A program made the translations under genes and the position numbers. From assembly GCA_030426265.1 (NCBI GenBank), contig JAUHYP010000028.1:1-38180 (forward strand): a stretch of 38,180 nucleotides of DNA. Reading direction: 5' to 3'. Source of the stretch: Gammaproteobacteria bacterium. Its GTDB lineage: Bacteria > Pseudomonadota > Gammaproteobacteria > Xanthomonadales > SZUA-36. This document shows positions 11,360 to 21,693 of the stretch, piece after piece; positions within the stretch are counted from its first letter, which is position 1, and every line of letters begins with the position of its first letter. Under the pieces are notes generated by a model. It did no database searches, was not told the origin of the DNA, and saw nothing but the letters and a program-made list of their open reading frames with translations.

Positions 11360-12486
11360 TCAGGCGACCAGCAGTTGACCACCCCGAACCAGTGCTTCGA
11401 GGCACCGGTGGTCGCGGGAATCCAACGGCGGTGGCGCGCCTTCCAGGCCGCCGCACACCCAGGCGGCAAGTTTCCGCGAGCAGGAATGGCCTTCCCCGGA
11501 AGCGAAGAGCCGTGCGTGCTCGCCGTCCGCGACCCAGTCGAAGCGGGCCCAGGGGTGGGTTTCGATCTCGCCGCCGGCGGCCAGGTGTTGATCCAGTTCA
11601 CTGATGTCCGGCGTGCCACCCGGTGGCGCCACGGGTTCGTGGGCCTGGCGGAAACGGCTGAGGAAAGCGCCGATGAAGTGGCCGAAAGCCGGGGTGTCGT
11701 CCAGTGGGCTTGTGAGCAATTCATGGAACCGCGCCAGGGCCGCGGCGTCGATTTCCCCCGCCAGGGCCTCGCCCGCCAGCAGCGGGTCCGTGTAGCGGCC
11801 GCCTTCGCCGGGCTGGTCCGCCAGCCATTCGCCGAGCGCCAGGAACAGGTCGGCGGCACTGGGCGCGCGGAAGCCGACCGAGCAGGTCAGGCAGGGGTCG
11901 AGGGCCACGCCGTGGTGGGCCACCCCGGGCGGCAGGTAGAGCATGTCGCCCGGGCCGAGGTCCCATTCCTCTTCCGGTTCGAAGCGGGCGAGCATGTCCA
12001 GTGGCACGCCCTCGCGGCGCGCCGGGTCGAAGTCACGGGCGATCTGCCAGCGGCGCCGGCCCTCGACCTGCAACAGGAACACGTCGTACTGGTCGACGTG
12101 CGGGCCCACGGAGCCGCCGGGTGCCGCGAAGGACAGCATCAGGTCGTCCAGCCGCCAGCCGGGAAGGAAGGCGAAGTGCGCCAGCAGCTCGCGCAGGGGT
12201 GGGTAGTGTTTTTCCACGTCCTGCACGAGCAGCGTCCAGTCGGCTTCGCCCAGGCCGTCGAAGTCACTTTCCTCGAAGGGCCCGTACTTCAGGGACCAGT
12301 TCCCGTCGGCATCCGGCCCCGTGACCAGGCGTGATTCGGCCAGCGGCTCGCAGGCGAGCCCGGCGAGGTCGTTGCCGTCCAGGGGAAAGTCCAGGTCCGG
12401 GAATGCCCCGCGCAGCAGGCAGGGCGCGCGCTGCCAGTGCTCGCCCAGGAAGCGCCCGATCCCGAGGTCCCCGAGCGGGGTGGCCA

Positions 12487-12487
<1 letters not shown>
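11360..12487 (-). CDS. roxA: RoxA/YcfD-type ribosomal oxygenase (50S protein L16 arginine hydroxylase)
   Basis: A 375-residue JmjC/cupin Fe(II)- and 2-oxoglutarate-dependent oxygenase. The characterised homologue in E. coli (YcfD) hydroxylates an arginine of ribosomal protein L16. The iron-binding triad is visible: His130 and Asp132 in GPHVDQYDVF, and His191 in PGVAHHG. The N-terminal LGEHWQRAPCLLRGAFP and the WSLKYGPF segment are typical of the family. Its ATG shares one base with the TGA stop of purB (TGATG), so the two are likely translationally coupled. About 280 nt without a gene separates its stop from sucA; that gap holds the sucA promoter and inverted repeats. The family is confident; the substrate is inferred from homology. 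Confidence 0.9.
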
Positions 12488-13938
<1,451 letters not shown>

Positions 13939-13969
13939 TCACGGGCCCGAATTCGCCGCCCTGCCAGCG

Positions 13970-13975
13970 TATAAT
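13970..13975 (+). promoter_or_regulatory. -10 element of fumC
   Basis: A perfect TATAAT, with transcription predicted near 13982 and a leader of about 100 nt. No recognisable -35 lies 16-18 bp upstream, so an activator or a different sigma recognition is possible. Confidence 0.5.
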
Positions 13976-13995
13976 CGCGGGTTTCGCGAGCGTCA

Positions 13996-14049
13996 CGCGC
14001 CGGAAGGCGCGGAGGCGGGACAGGAATCACCCGGTGCGGGACGTCCCGC
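13996..14049 (+). other. Two tetraloop hairpins in the fumC leader
   Basis: CGCGCC-GGAA-GGCGCG (13996-14011) and GCGGG-ACGT-CCCGC (14036-14049, also a perfect 14-bp palindrome in DNA) both fall within the predicted 5' leader of fumC, ahead of the GGAG ribosome site at 14071. They may stabilise the transcript or be regulatory; no known riboswitch is recognised. Confidence 0.4.
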
Positions 14050-14081
14050 GCCACGACCCAATCTATCGCTGGAGCCGATCC

Positions 14082-15479
<1,398 letters not shown>

Positions 15480-15535
15480 TGAAGCCTTCGGAGCGGCCGG
15501 AGCCACCGGCCGCGACCCGCTGACCGGACGAGTAC

Positions 15536-16936
15536 GTGGTTTTCTCGACCCTTTCGTTCCTGTTCGCCTTCCTGCCGGCCTTCCTGCTGTGCTACCTGTT
15601 GCTGCCGTGGCGCAACACCGTGGCGCTGGTGTTCAGCCTGCTGTTCTTCGCCTGGGGGGAGGGCGCCTACGTCCTGCTGTTGCTGGGTGTGATCACCGTG
15701 AATTACGGGGTCGGCAGCCGCCTGTCGGCCGAATCCGGGAAGCGAAAGCTGTGGCTGGCGGCCGGCGTGGCCGTGAATCTCGGGGTGCTGGGCTACTACA
15801 AGTACCTCGGCTTCCTGCTGTCCGACGTGCTGGGCATGAGCCCGCCGCCCGAGAGCATCCCGCACCTGCCCATCGGCCTTTCGTTCTTCATCTTCCAGTC
15901 GATTTCCTACCTGGTGGACGTGTACCGGGGCGATTCCCCCCGGGCGAAGTCGTGGTTCGACCTGGCGTTGTACATCTCGATGTTCCCGCAGCTCATCGCC
16001 GGCCCCATCGTGCGCTACAGCACCGTGGCGCTGGCGTTGCGGGAGCGGGAAATCACGGGGGACGACGTCTTCCGCGGCGCCATGCTGTTCGTGCTGGGCC
16101 TGGCCTACAAGGTGCTGGTGGCCAACAACGCGGCGGAAGTGGCCGACGGGGTGTTCGACGCGCCGATCGAACAGGTCTCGACGCTGGTGGCCTGGACCGG
16201 GACGGTGGCCTACACGCTGCAGATCTATTTTGACTTCGCCGGTTATTCGCTGATGGCCATCGGCATCGGGCGGGTCATGGGCTTCCGCTTCCCGCGCAAC
16301 TTCAACTATCCCTACATCTCCCGGTCCATCACGGAGTTCTGGCGCCGCTGGCACATTTCGCTGTCGAGCTGGTTCCGGGACTACCTGTACATCCCCCTGG
16401 GTGGCAACCGAAAGGGGCGTCTGCGCACCTACGTGAACCTGTTCACCGTGTTCGTGCTCTGCGGCCTGTGGCACGGCGCGGCCTGGACCTTCCTGGCCTG
16501 GGGGCTGTTCCACGGCCTGCTCCTGGTCATCGAGCGCGCGGGGCTGGGACGGGTGCTGGAACGCTGCTGGGCGCCGCTGCGGCATGGGTACCTCCTGTTG
16601 CTGGTGATGGTCGGGTGGGTCCTGTTCCGTGCGGAAACTTTCAGCCAGGCCTGGGGCCTGCTGCACCGGATGTTCGTGCCCGACGCCTCGGCGCCCGACG
16701 GCTTCTGGTACTGGGTGACCCACGAGAATGCGATGTGGATGGCGCTCGGGATCGTCCTGTCCCTGCCACTGGCGGAGCGCCTTGCGGCCACGCGCCACCC
16801 GGAAACGGATGACAGTGACGTCCCTGTGGGGCGCGCCCGTGCAGTGGCCACCGTGATGGCGACGCTGGCACTGGTGCTGTGCACGGTCTACGTCATGTCC
16901 GGCGCCTACAACCCGTTCATCTACTTCCGGTTCTGA
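15536..16936 (+). CDS. MBOAT-family membrane O-acyltransferase (AlgI-like)
   Basis: A 466-residue polytopic membrane protein of the membrane-bound O-acyltransferase family. It has many hydrophobic segments, beginning with the N-terminal LSFLFAFLPAFLLCYLLLPW. The family core FWRRWHISLSSWFRDYLYIPLGG and the catalytic-site LCGLWHGAAWTF (His313), followed by LFHGL (His326), are intact. AlgI homologues pass acetyl groups across the inner membrane to a periplasmic acetyltransferase that modifies an exopolysaccharide. The start is a GTG with a weak upstream GGA. The stop lies two nucleotides before the SGNH partner gene. The polysaccharide target is not evident, because no glycosyltransferase or polymerase genes adjoin. 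Confidence 0.92.
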   Translation: MVFSTLSFLFAFLPAFLLCYLLLPWRNTVALVFSLLFFAWGEGAYVLLLLGVITVNYGVGSRLSAESGKRKLWLAAGVAVNLGVLGYYKYLGFLLSDVLGMSPPPESIPHLPIGLSFFIFQSISYLVDVYRGDSPRAKSWFDLALYISMFPQLIAGPIVRYSTVALALREREITGDDVFRGAMLFVLGLAYKVLVANNAAEVADGVFDAPIEQVSTLVAWTGTVAYTLQIYFDFAGYSLMAIGIGRVMGFRFPRNFNYPYISRSITEFWRRWHISLSSWFRDYLYIPLGGNRKGRLRTYVNLFTVFVLCGLWHGAAWTFLAWGLFHGLLLVIERAGLGRVLERCWAPLRHGYLLLLVMVGWVLFRAETFSQAWGLLHRMFVPDASAPDGFWYWVTHENAMWMALGIVLSLPLAERLAATRHPETDDSDVPVGRARAVATVMATLALVLCTVYVMSGAYNPFIYFRF

Positions 16937-16938
16937 GC

Positions 16939-18141
16939 GTGGCAGCGTCCTCTAAAAGGCCCGTGTGCCAGGTGAATCCGCCCGCGCGGCGCGCGCTGTT
17001 GCTGGTGGTCCTGCTGCTGCTTGTGCCGGCCGTGGCGGCCCTGTTCACCGACGCCTCCGACCGCACCCGGCGCGAGAACCGGACACTGGCGACGTGGCCG
17101 GCCTGGAACGCCGCCGAGGGACTGGCAATCTACTTTCGTGGCCTGGAGGCCTGGGTCGACGATCACATGGGCTTCGTGGGGCCGGTGAACGAACTCTACC
17201 GGCGGGCGCAGTTCTACCTGTTCCGGGACCGTCCGGTGCCCAACGTCGATGTGGCCGCTGAGGGTTTCGTCTTCCTGAATGCGCATACGGCCCCGGCGGC
17301 GAATGCCCGCTACCGTGACGCCTGCCAGCCGGACCCGGACTTGGCCAGCAACGTGGCCGGCTCACTGGCGCAGTTTGCCGGGCGCCTGCAGGAGCGGGGC
17401 GTCGGGCTGACCGTGGCCATCGTCCCGTCGAAGGTGCTGCTCTACCCGGAGCGGCTGCCATCGACCGTTTCCTCGGAGTGGCGGCAGGCCTGCCGGTCGC
17501 TGCAGGCCGCGGACACCCTGCCCGCGATGGTCGGGCGCGAACTGGAAGGTGCGCCGTTGACGTTCGTGTTTCCCATCGAGGAGATGGCGGCGCTGAAGAA
17601 CGAGCCGGACTTTTATCCGCCGGGCAATTTTCACGCCGTCGGCATGTCCGCTCATGTCTTCGCGAAGCACTTGATGGGTGAGATGGGAATCGATCCCGGC
17701 GAGGCCTACGACGCCCACCGTCGCTACGCGAACATCCCCGCGGACCTGTTGATCATGGGTTTTCGACGCAAGGCGATGGGGTGGCGGTACGGCTACCCGT
17801 CCTACGGGGTCAAGGGCGCTCGGCGTCAGCCCCAGTGGGTCAAGGAACTCTTTCCCGCAACCGATGACTTCAGCCGCTACGAAACCGCCCATCCGGCCAG
17901 CGACCGGTCGGTGCTCATGTTGTCGAATTCCTTCGGCCTGTACATGACGGCGCACCTCGCCCCCGGGGTCCGTCGCCTGCAGCACGTGAGCATGAACGGC
18001 TTCGAAGAAGCGGGGATCGATGCGGGGCTCGAGTCGCTGATCGAACGCAGCGGCGCGACGGACGTCGTCATCCTGCTGCACGACGGGGGGTTCAACCCCC
18101 GGCTGTTGCAGAACCTGGCGGACGCGCTGGCGCCGCGCTGA
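16939..18141 (+). CDS. AlgJ/AlgX-like SGNH periplasmic O-acetyltransferase partner
   Basis: About 400 residues: a short cytoplasmic N-terminus, one membrane segment (about 17-36, LLLVVLLLLVPAVAALF), then a periplasmic domain. The N-terminal part has RENRTLATWP and VDDHMGF, typical of AlgJ-type proteins. The likely catalytic histidine is His232 in PGNFHAVG and the nucleophile Ser331 in LSNSFG, about 100 residues apart, as in AlgJ/AlgX. The usual Asp of the D-x-H motif appears to be Asn230, and GTS is replaced by SNS. The start is uncertain: GTG at 16939 is two nucleotides after the MBOAT stop, but GTG at 16963 or 16972 is also possible. Together with the MBOAT protein it should O-acetylate an exported glycan. 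Confidence 0.78.
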   Translation: MAASSKRPVCQVNPPARRALLLVVLLLLVPAVAALFTDASDRTRRENRTLATWPAWNAAEGLAIYFRGLEAWVDDHMGFVGPVNELYRRAQFYLFRDRPVPNVDVAAEGFVFLNAHTAPAANARYRDACQPDPDLASNVAGSLAQFAGRLQERGVGLTVAIVPSKVLLYPERLPSTVSSEWRQACRSLQAADTLPAMVGRELEGAPLTFVFPIEEMAALKNEPDFYPPGNFHAVGMSAHVFAKHLMGEMGIDPGEAYDAHRRYANIPADLLIMGFRRKAMGWRYGYPSYGVKGARRQPQWVKELFPATDDFSRYETAHPASDRSVLMLSNSFGLYMTAHLAPGVRRLQHVSMNGFEEAGIDAGLESLIERSGATDVVILLHDGGFNPRLLQNLADALAPR

Positions 18142-18216
18142 ATCGGCCGTATCGCCGGAGGCGGCGAGACGTCCCGAAGGCGCGCCTCGATCCTGCAGGA
18201 AAGCGCCAGTCCCGGA

Positions 18217-18495
18217 TCAGATCACGCAGTGCTTGGCGTAGTCCGCGGCTTCGCCGGCCGTCCAGTCTTCCTTGTCCTTTTCCTCGAGTTTTTCGCACCA
18301 GGCCTCGGAACCGATGGTGGTGCTGTCGATGATGCAATGGGTGGCGTAGGTCTTGCCGTCCTCGAGGGTCCATTCGGATTTCGGTTTTTCGGCCATGGCC
18401 TCGCACCACTTCGTCGAACCCGGCTCGGGTTCGCAGGCAGCGAGCAGCAGTGCGGAAACGGCGAGGGCGAGCGTGCTGAGGTGGATGCGGCGCAT
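18217..18495 (-). CDS. Small lipoprotein with two tandem DUF3012-like repeats
   Basis: A 92-residue secreted lipoprotein of unknown function. It has a basic start, a hydrophobic core and the lipobox LLLAAC with lipidated Cys21. Two copies of a 36-residue unit follow: [18 protein letters not shown] ending in ATHC, and [18 protein letters not shown] ending in AKHC. Cysteines 31 and 54 in the first copy match 67 and 90 in the second exactly, suggesting one disulfide per repeat. As I recall DUF3012 proteins, they usually carry one such unit, so this looks like an internal duplication. It is divergent from gdx and convergent with the SGNH gene. The ribosome site is weak (GGA). Confidence 0.8.
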   Translation of the reverse strand: MRRIHLSTLALAVSALLLAACEPEPGSTKWCEAMAEKPKSEWTLEDGKTYATHCIIDSTTIGSEAWCEKLEEKDKEDWTAGEAADYAKHCVI

Positions 18496-18527
18496 GGTCG
18501 GGTCCGTCGGAGTGGAGGGGTTTCAGC

Positions 18528-18533
18528 AGTATA
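18528..18533 (-). promoter_or_regulatory. Candidate -10 for the DUF3012 lipoprotein gene
   Basis: TATACT on the minus strand, 33 bp before the start codon. No good -35 is seen. Confidence 0.33.
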
Positions 18534-18544
18534 GACGCTGCCAC

Positions 18545-18661
18545 GGCGGGACCCGGCCTCCCGCCGGGCCGCTGCTGAGGGCTGAGGGAAATTCCGGCAT
18601 CATGCGCTCAAGACCGAACGCGTCGGGACGCCCCGGTCCTTCCCCGGGGAACTCAAGAGTT
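18545..18661 (+). other. Structured leader of gdx with competing hairpins
   Basis: Hairpin A: GGCGGGA (18545-18551) with TCCCGCC (18559-18565). Hairpin B: CCCGGC (18552-18557) with GCCGGG (18563-18568), which cannot coexist with A. Further down, CGGG-ACGC-CCCG (18624-18635) competes with CCCCGG/CCGGGG (18631-18636 and 18644-18649), and AACT-CAAG-AGTT (18650-18661) ends just before the ribosome site GGAG (18665-18668). Gdx genes are often controlled by guanidine riboswitches. I do not see a full match to any of those classes, so this is labelled only as a structured leader. Confidence 0.35.
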
Positions 18662-18676
18662 GACGGAGAAATCACC

Positions 18677-18997
18677 ATGAACTGGATCATTCTCATCCTG
18701 GCCGGCATATTCGAGATCGGCTGGGCGATCGGGCTCAAGTACACGGACGGCTTCACCCGCCTGTGGCCGACCGTGGGTACGGTCCTGGCCATGGTGATCA
18801 GCCTCGGCCTGCTGGGCATCGCCATGAAGACGCTGCCCGTGGGCACCGCCTACGCGGTCTGGGTCGGGGTCGGCGCAGTGGGAACGGCCATCCTCGGTAT
18901 CGTGTTGCTGGGCGAGCCGGCGAACGCGGGACGGATGGTAAGTCTCGGGCTGATCCTCGCGGGCATCATCGGCCTGAAGCTGTCGTCGCCCGCTTGA
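18677..18997 (+). CDS. gdx: Guanidinium exporter, SMR family (Gdx/SugE)
   Basis: A 106-residue small multidrug resistance protein with four transmembrane helices. The Gdx-subtype residues are present: Gly10, the proton/substrate Glu13, Trp16, Ser42 and Trp62, plus the [17 protein letters not shown] block that separates SugE/Gdx from EmrE-type drug pumps. Gdx works as a dual-topology homodimer in the inner membrane, exporting guanidinium in exchange for protons. The start has GGAG eight nucleotides upstream. It stands alone, divergent from the lipoprotein gene and convergent with the ABC operon. Confidence 0.94.
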   Translation: MNWIILILAGIFEIGWAIGLKYTDGFTRLWPTVGTVLAMVISLGLLGIAMKTLPVGTAYAVWVGVGAVGTAILGIVLLGEPANAGRMVSLGLILAGIIGLKLSSPA

Positions 18998-19011
18998 ACC
19001 GGCAAGCGGGC

Positions 19012-19041
19012 CACAGGGCGGACCGGAAGGCCCGCCCTGTG
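19012..19041. terminator. Terminator-like hairpin between convergent gdx and ABC permease genes
   Basis: CACAGGGCGG (19012-19021) and CCGCCCTGTG (19032-19041) form a perfect 10-bp stem with a 10-nt loop. It lies in the 51-nt gap between the two stop codons and could serve both strands. No U-tract follows. Confidence 0.6.
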
Positions 19042-19048
19042 CCGTCCA

Positions 19049-19996
19049 TCACCCGTCCGTCGCGCGGCGGCGGAACCACAGGGCGGCGGCGAGCAGCACC
19101 ACGGCCACCGCGAGGCCCGAAGCCATCTGCAGGCTGAAGATGCGGTCCAGCATGTTGCCGAACGTCGCGGCGCCGTCGAAGGTATCGAAAAGGGGAACGC
19201 CCAGGGTCGCGGCTGCCCGGCCTTCCTCCACGTCGCAGCAGGCGATGATCGGGCTGTTGGCGTACCACTCCCAGAGGATGCCGCCGAGGTTGGTCTTCCA
19301 GGTGAAGGTCTTGAGGAAATCGATCCAGATCTGCAGCACGGCGAAGATGGCCGGCGGCACCAGGGCGAACAGCAGCGGCAGCCGTGGCGCGAAGGACGAG
19401 ACCAGCAGCAGCCAGCCATAGACCGGCAGGGCCCAGAGGGCCTGCGCCAGGTAGGAGGCCAGCACCAGCGCCCAGGCCTTGAACGGGTTGCCCAGGCCCA
19501 CGAACAGGGTCCAGGGGTTTTCACCCAGCACCAGCACCGTCACCGAGCCGATCAGGTAGACGGCCAGGACGGTCAGCACGTACACCACCCAGAAGATCAC
19601 CGGGATCACGAACATGGCCGTGACCAGCTTGGACAGCAGCGTGACCGTGTCGGAAGCGGGCAGGGACTTCCACCAGAGGATCGAACGGTCCTTGCGGTCG
19701 TCGTACAGGGCGCCGAGCAGGTAGAAGAACACCACGAAGCCCAGCGCCAATGTGAAGAGCTGTGAGGCCGCGATGTTGGCCAGGTGGATGACCTGGGCGC
19801 GCGTGGCCTCGTCGGTGGTGTTCAGGAACCGGATGGCTTCCTTCAGGCTGCTGAACTCGTGGTCCAGGTAGCCGAAGCTGATCAGCGCCATCACCGCCAG
19901 GGCGATGTAGATGCCGGCGATGGCCAGAGGCGTACCGCGCATGGCGACGCGGTTTTCCCAGTATTCACGCTGGAGCAGGGCGGGCAGGCGGTTCAT
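19049..19996 (-). CDS. ABC-2 type transporter permease
   Basis: A 315-residue integral membrane protein. Predicted segments begin at about residue 24 (LAIAGIYIALAVMALISFGY). Others follow around LFTLALGFVVFFYLLGALY, TAMFVIPVIFWVVYVLTVLAVYL, LPVYGWLLLVSSFAPRLPLLFAL and the C-terminal LAVAVVLLAAALWF. A large extracytoplasmic loop (about 40-75) follows the first segment, as in ABC-2 permeases. The start codon overlaps the ATPase stop by four bases (ATGA), so the two proteins should be made in step. The substrate is unknown; homologues in YtrA-controlled operons are linked to cell-envelope stress or antimicrobial peptides, but that is only analogy. Confidence 0.87.
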   Translation of the reverse strand: MNRLPALLQREYWENRVAMRGTPLAIAGIYIALAVMALISFGYLDHEFSSLKEAIRFLNTTDEATRAQVIHLANIAASQLFTLALGFVVFFYLLGALYDDRKDRSILWWKSLPASDTVTLLSKLVTAMFVIPVIFWVVYVLTVLAVYLIGSVTVLVLGENPWTLFVGLGNPFKAWALVLASYLAQALWALPVYGWLLLVSSFAPRLPLLFALVPPAIFAVLQIWIDFLKTFTWKTNLGGILWEWYANSPIIACCDVEEGRAAATLGVPLFDTFDGAATFGNMLDRIFSLQMASGLAVAVVLLAAALWFRRRATDG

Positions 19997-20940
19997 GCGG
20001 CGGCTCCCGTGTTCAGTTCGAAGGATTCCGCCTCACCGGCGCTCATGGTGGCCACGAACAGGTCGGCGACGCTGGGGGTGTGCAGTTCGCCCAGCGGTTT
20101 GAGGCGTTCGCGGTCGGCGTTCTTGAACAGGAAGATGTGCCGGCCCATCAAGACCCGCTCGAACAGGGGTTTCAGGGCCCGGGCCTCATCGGCCCTGTCG
20201 GCGCGCACCATGAGTTCCACGTATCGCTCCTGCACCTCCTCCATGCTGCAGTCCAGGGCGATCTTGCCGTCCTGGATGAAGATGAGGTCGCTGAGGATGT
20301 GTTCGACCTCCTCGACCTGGTGCGTGGTGATCACGATGGTTCGCTCTTCGTCGAAATAATCATTGAGCAGGTTGGTGTAGAACTGCTTGCGATAAAGAAT
20401 GTCGAGGCCCAGCGTCGGTTCGTCCAGAACCAGCAGCCGCGCATCGATGGCCATGACGATGGCCAGGTGCAGTTGCACCACCATGCCCTTGGAGAGCTGC
20501 TTGACCTTGTGGTCCTGGCGGACCTTGGTGGTCGAGAGGTAGTGCAGGCATTTTTCCCGGGAAAAGCGCGGGTGGACCTTCTCCGTCACCTCGATGAGTT
20601 CGCGAACGCGAATCCAGCGCGGCAGCACCGCCACGTCGGCGATGAAGCACACGTCTTCCATCAGCGATGCGCGCTGGCTGGAGGGGTCGCGCCCCAGGAC
20701 CTTCAGGTCACCCTCGTACCCGGACAGGCCGAGCACGGCCTTGAGCACGGAGGTCTTGCCGGCGCCATTGGGGCCGATCAGACCCACGATGCGACCGGTG
20801 GGAATCACCAGGTCGACATGATCCACCGCCAGGGTGCGGCCGTAACGCTTGCACAGCCCGCGCGCCTCGATGACGTTACGCGTCGGCGTGACCGTCGCTT
20901 CTCCCGATTCATTCATCGCTTCACTCGTCGCCTCACTCAT
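19993..20940 (-). CDS. ABC transporter ATP-binding protein (YtrB-like)
   Basis: A 315-residue ATPase. Walker A is GPNGAGKT (56-63), Walker B LLVLDE (169-174), and the switch histidine His207 lies in VITTHQ. The signature is LSKGM (149-153) instead of LSGGQ, and the Q-loop region reads VCFIADVAVLP without the usual glutamine; both are seen in ABC-2 (YtrB-like) exporters. A C-terminal extension of about 80 residues follows the nucleotide-binding fold. The start at 20940 overlaps the regulator gene by eight bases and has AGGAG ten nucleotides upstream; a second ATG at 20916 is possible. It powers the permease encoded next. Confidence 0.93.
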   Translation of the reverse strand: MSEATSEAMNESGEATVTPTRNVIEARGLCKRYGRTLAVDHVDLVIPTGRIVGLIGPNGAGKTSVLKAVLGLSGYEGDLKVLGRDPSSQRASLMEDVCFIADVAVLPRWIRVRELIEVTEKVHPRFSREKCLHYLSTTKVRQDHKVKQLSKGMVVQLHLAIVMAIDARLLVLDEPTLGLDILYRKQFYTNLLNDYFDEERTIVITTHQVEEVEHILSDLIFIQDGKIALDCSMEEVQERYVELMVRADRADEARALKPLFERVLMGRHIFLFKNADRERLKPLGELHTPSVADLFVATMSAGEAESFELNTGAAA

Positions 20941-21319
20941 GGCCGGCGGTCTCCTCTTTGGTCTTGTTGTCGGGTTCGCGGGGCAGGGTGTCGATGTCCA
21001 GCCCGAGCTGTTGAATGCGCTCCAGGGTGGCGGGCCACTCGTCCTCGATGAACTTGCGGCGCTCGCTGTCCATGAGCTGCGCCCGGGCGCCCTCGCACAC
21101 GAACATGCCCAGGCCACGACGCTTCTCCACCAGCCCCTCGTCGACGAGGGCCTGGTAGGACTTTGAAACGGTAATGGGATTGAGCTGGAATTCGGAAGCC
21201 ACGCTGCGTACGGAGGGCAGAGCGTCACCTTCGGCCAGCGAGCCGTCCAGGATCATGGCGATGGTGCGCTCTTTCAACTGCCAGTAGATCGGCTGGCTGT
21301 CGTTCCACTGGGTGACCAT
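20933..21319 (-). CDS. GntR-family transcriptional regulator, YtrA subfamily
   Basis: A 128-residue repressor with an N-terminal winged helix (about 10-75: PIYWQLKERTIAMILDGSLAE, then LPSVRSVASEFQLNPITVSK and GLVEKRRGLGMFV). A short helical C-terminal tail replaces a large ligand domain, the size and layout of the YtrA subfamily. Such regulators usually repress the ABC operon they belong to. Its gene is second in that operon, six nucleotides after the small membrane-protein gene and overlapping the ATPase gene. A 22-bp operator-like palindrome over the operon promoter (21624-21645) supports autoregulation. The inducing signal is unknown. Confidence 0.92.
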   Translation of the reverse strand: MVTQWNDSQPIYWQLKERTIAMILDGSLAEGDALPSVRSVASEFQLNPITVSKSYQALVDEGLVEKRRGLGMFVCEGARAQLMDSERRKFIEDEWPATLERIQQLGLDIDTLPREPDNKTKEETAGHE

Positions 21320-21325
21320 GAGGCC

Positions 21326-21565
21326 TCAGCCGTGACCGAACAGCAGCAGGCCCACGGTCAGGCCGCCGGGGCGGGCGTTTTCGTCGGACGTGGGGTCCGA
21401 TGATTCATTCTCGACCGGCATGGCCGTCGCGGCCTCTTCGGCCGGCGCGTCGAGCCAGCGTTCGCCCAGGGTGGCGCCCGCGGCGGTGACGGTCAGCGCC
21501 ATGGCCACGGCAATGGCGACGCGGTCGGGTATGCGCAGTGAGATCCGTTTCCTGAGGTTCAGCAT
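21326..21565 (-). CDS. Small single-pass membrane protein of unknown function, first gene of the ABC operon
   Basis: A 79-residue protein I do not recognise. It has a basic N-terminus (LRKRISLRIPDR), one hydrophobic segment (about residues 16-31, VAIAVAMALTVTAAGA), an acidic low-complexity stretch (about 42-63, rich in Ala, Glu, Ser and Asp) and a hydrophobic glycine-rich tail, GGLTVGLLLFGHG. A good ribosome site (GAGG, 8 nt before the ATG) and the six-nucleotide gap to the GntR gene mark it as a real operon member. It could be a small accessory subunit of the transporter, a sensor, or a short exported peptide. Nothing in the sequence decides this. Confidence 0.68.
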   Translation of the reverse strand: MLNLRKRISLRIPDRVAIAVAMALTVTAAGATLGERWLDAPAEEAATAMPVENESSDPTSDENARPGGLTVGLLLFGHG

Positions 21566-21623
21566 CGTCGTTTCCTCGCCCGCTGGGGGCCCTTTCCTGG
21601 ACGGACTCCAGTCACGTCCTTAG

Positions 21624-21645
21624 GTGTTGTAGTGAACTATAACAC
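21624..21645. promoter_or_regulatory. Near-perfect 22-bp palindrome, likely GntR operator
   Basis: The outer arms GTGTT and AACAC and the inner TAGT/ACTA are all symmetric: 18 of 22 positions match the reverse complement. It covers the -10 box of the ABC operon promoter, so protein binding would block transcription. GTGT...ACAC ends are common in GntR/YtrA operators. Confidence 0.62.
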
Positions 21646-21664
21646 CAAACAACAAGGCGTGCAA
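21636..21664 (-). promoter_or_regulatory. Promoter of the small protein-gntR-ABC operon
   Basis: On the minus strand a -10 of TATAGT (21636-21641, five of six consensus bases) and a -35 of TTGCAC (21659-21664) are spaced 17 bp apart. The start would lie near 21628, inside the palindromic operator, about 60 bp before the first start codon. Confidence 0.58.
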
Positions 21665-21693
21665 GCACCCCCGGGAACACGGGCGTGCGATTC

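Noticed and set aside
18624-18635. CGGG-ACGC-CCCG as half of a guanidine-II riboswitch
   Set aside because: That class needs two hairpins with ACGR loops; here there is one, and the fourth loop base is C. Kept only as a finding to be tested.
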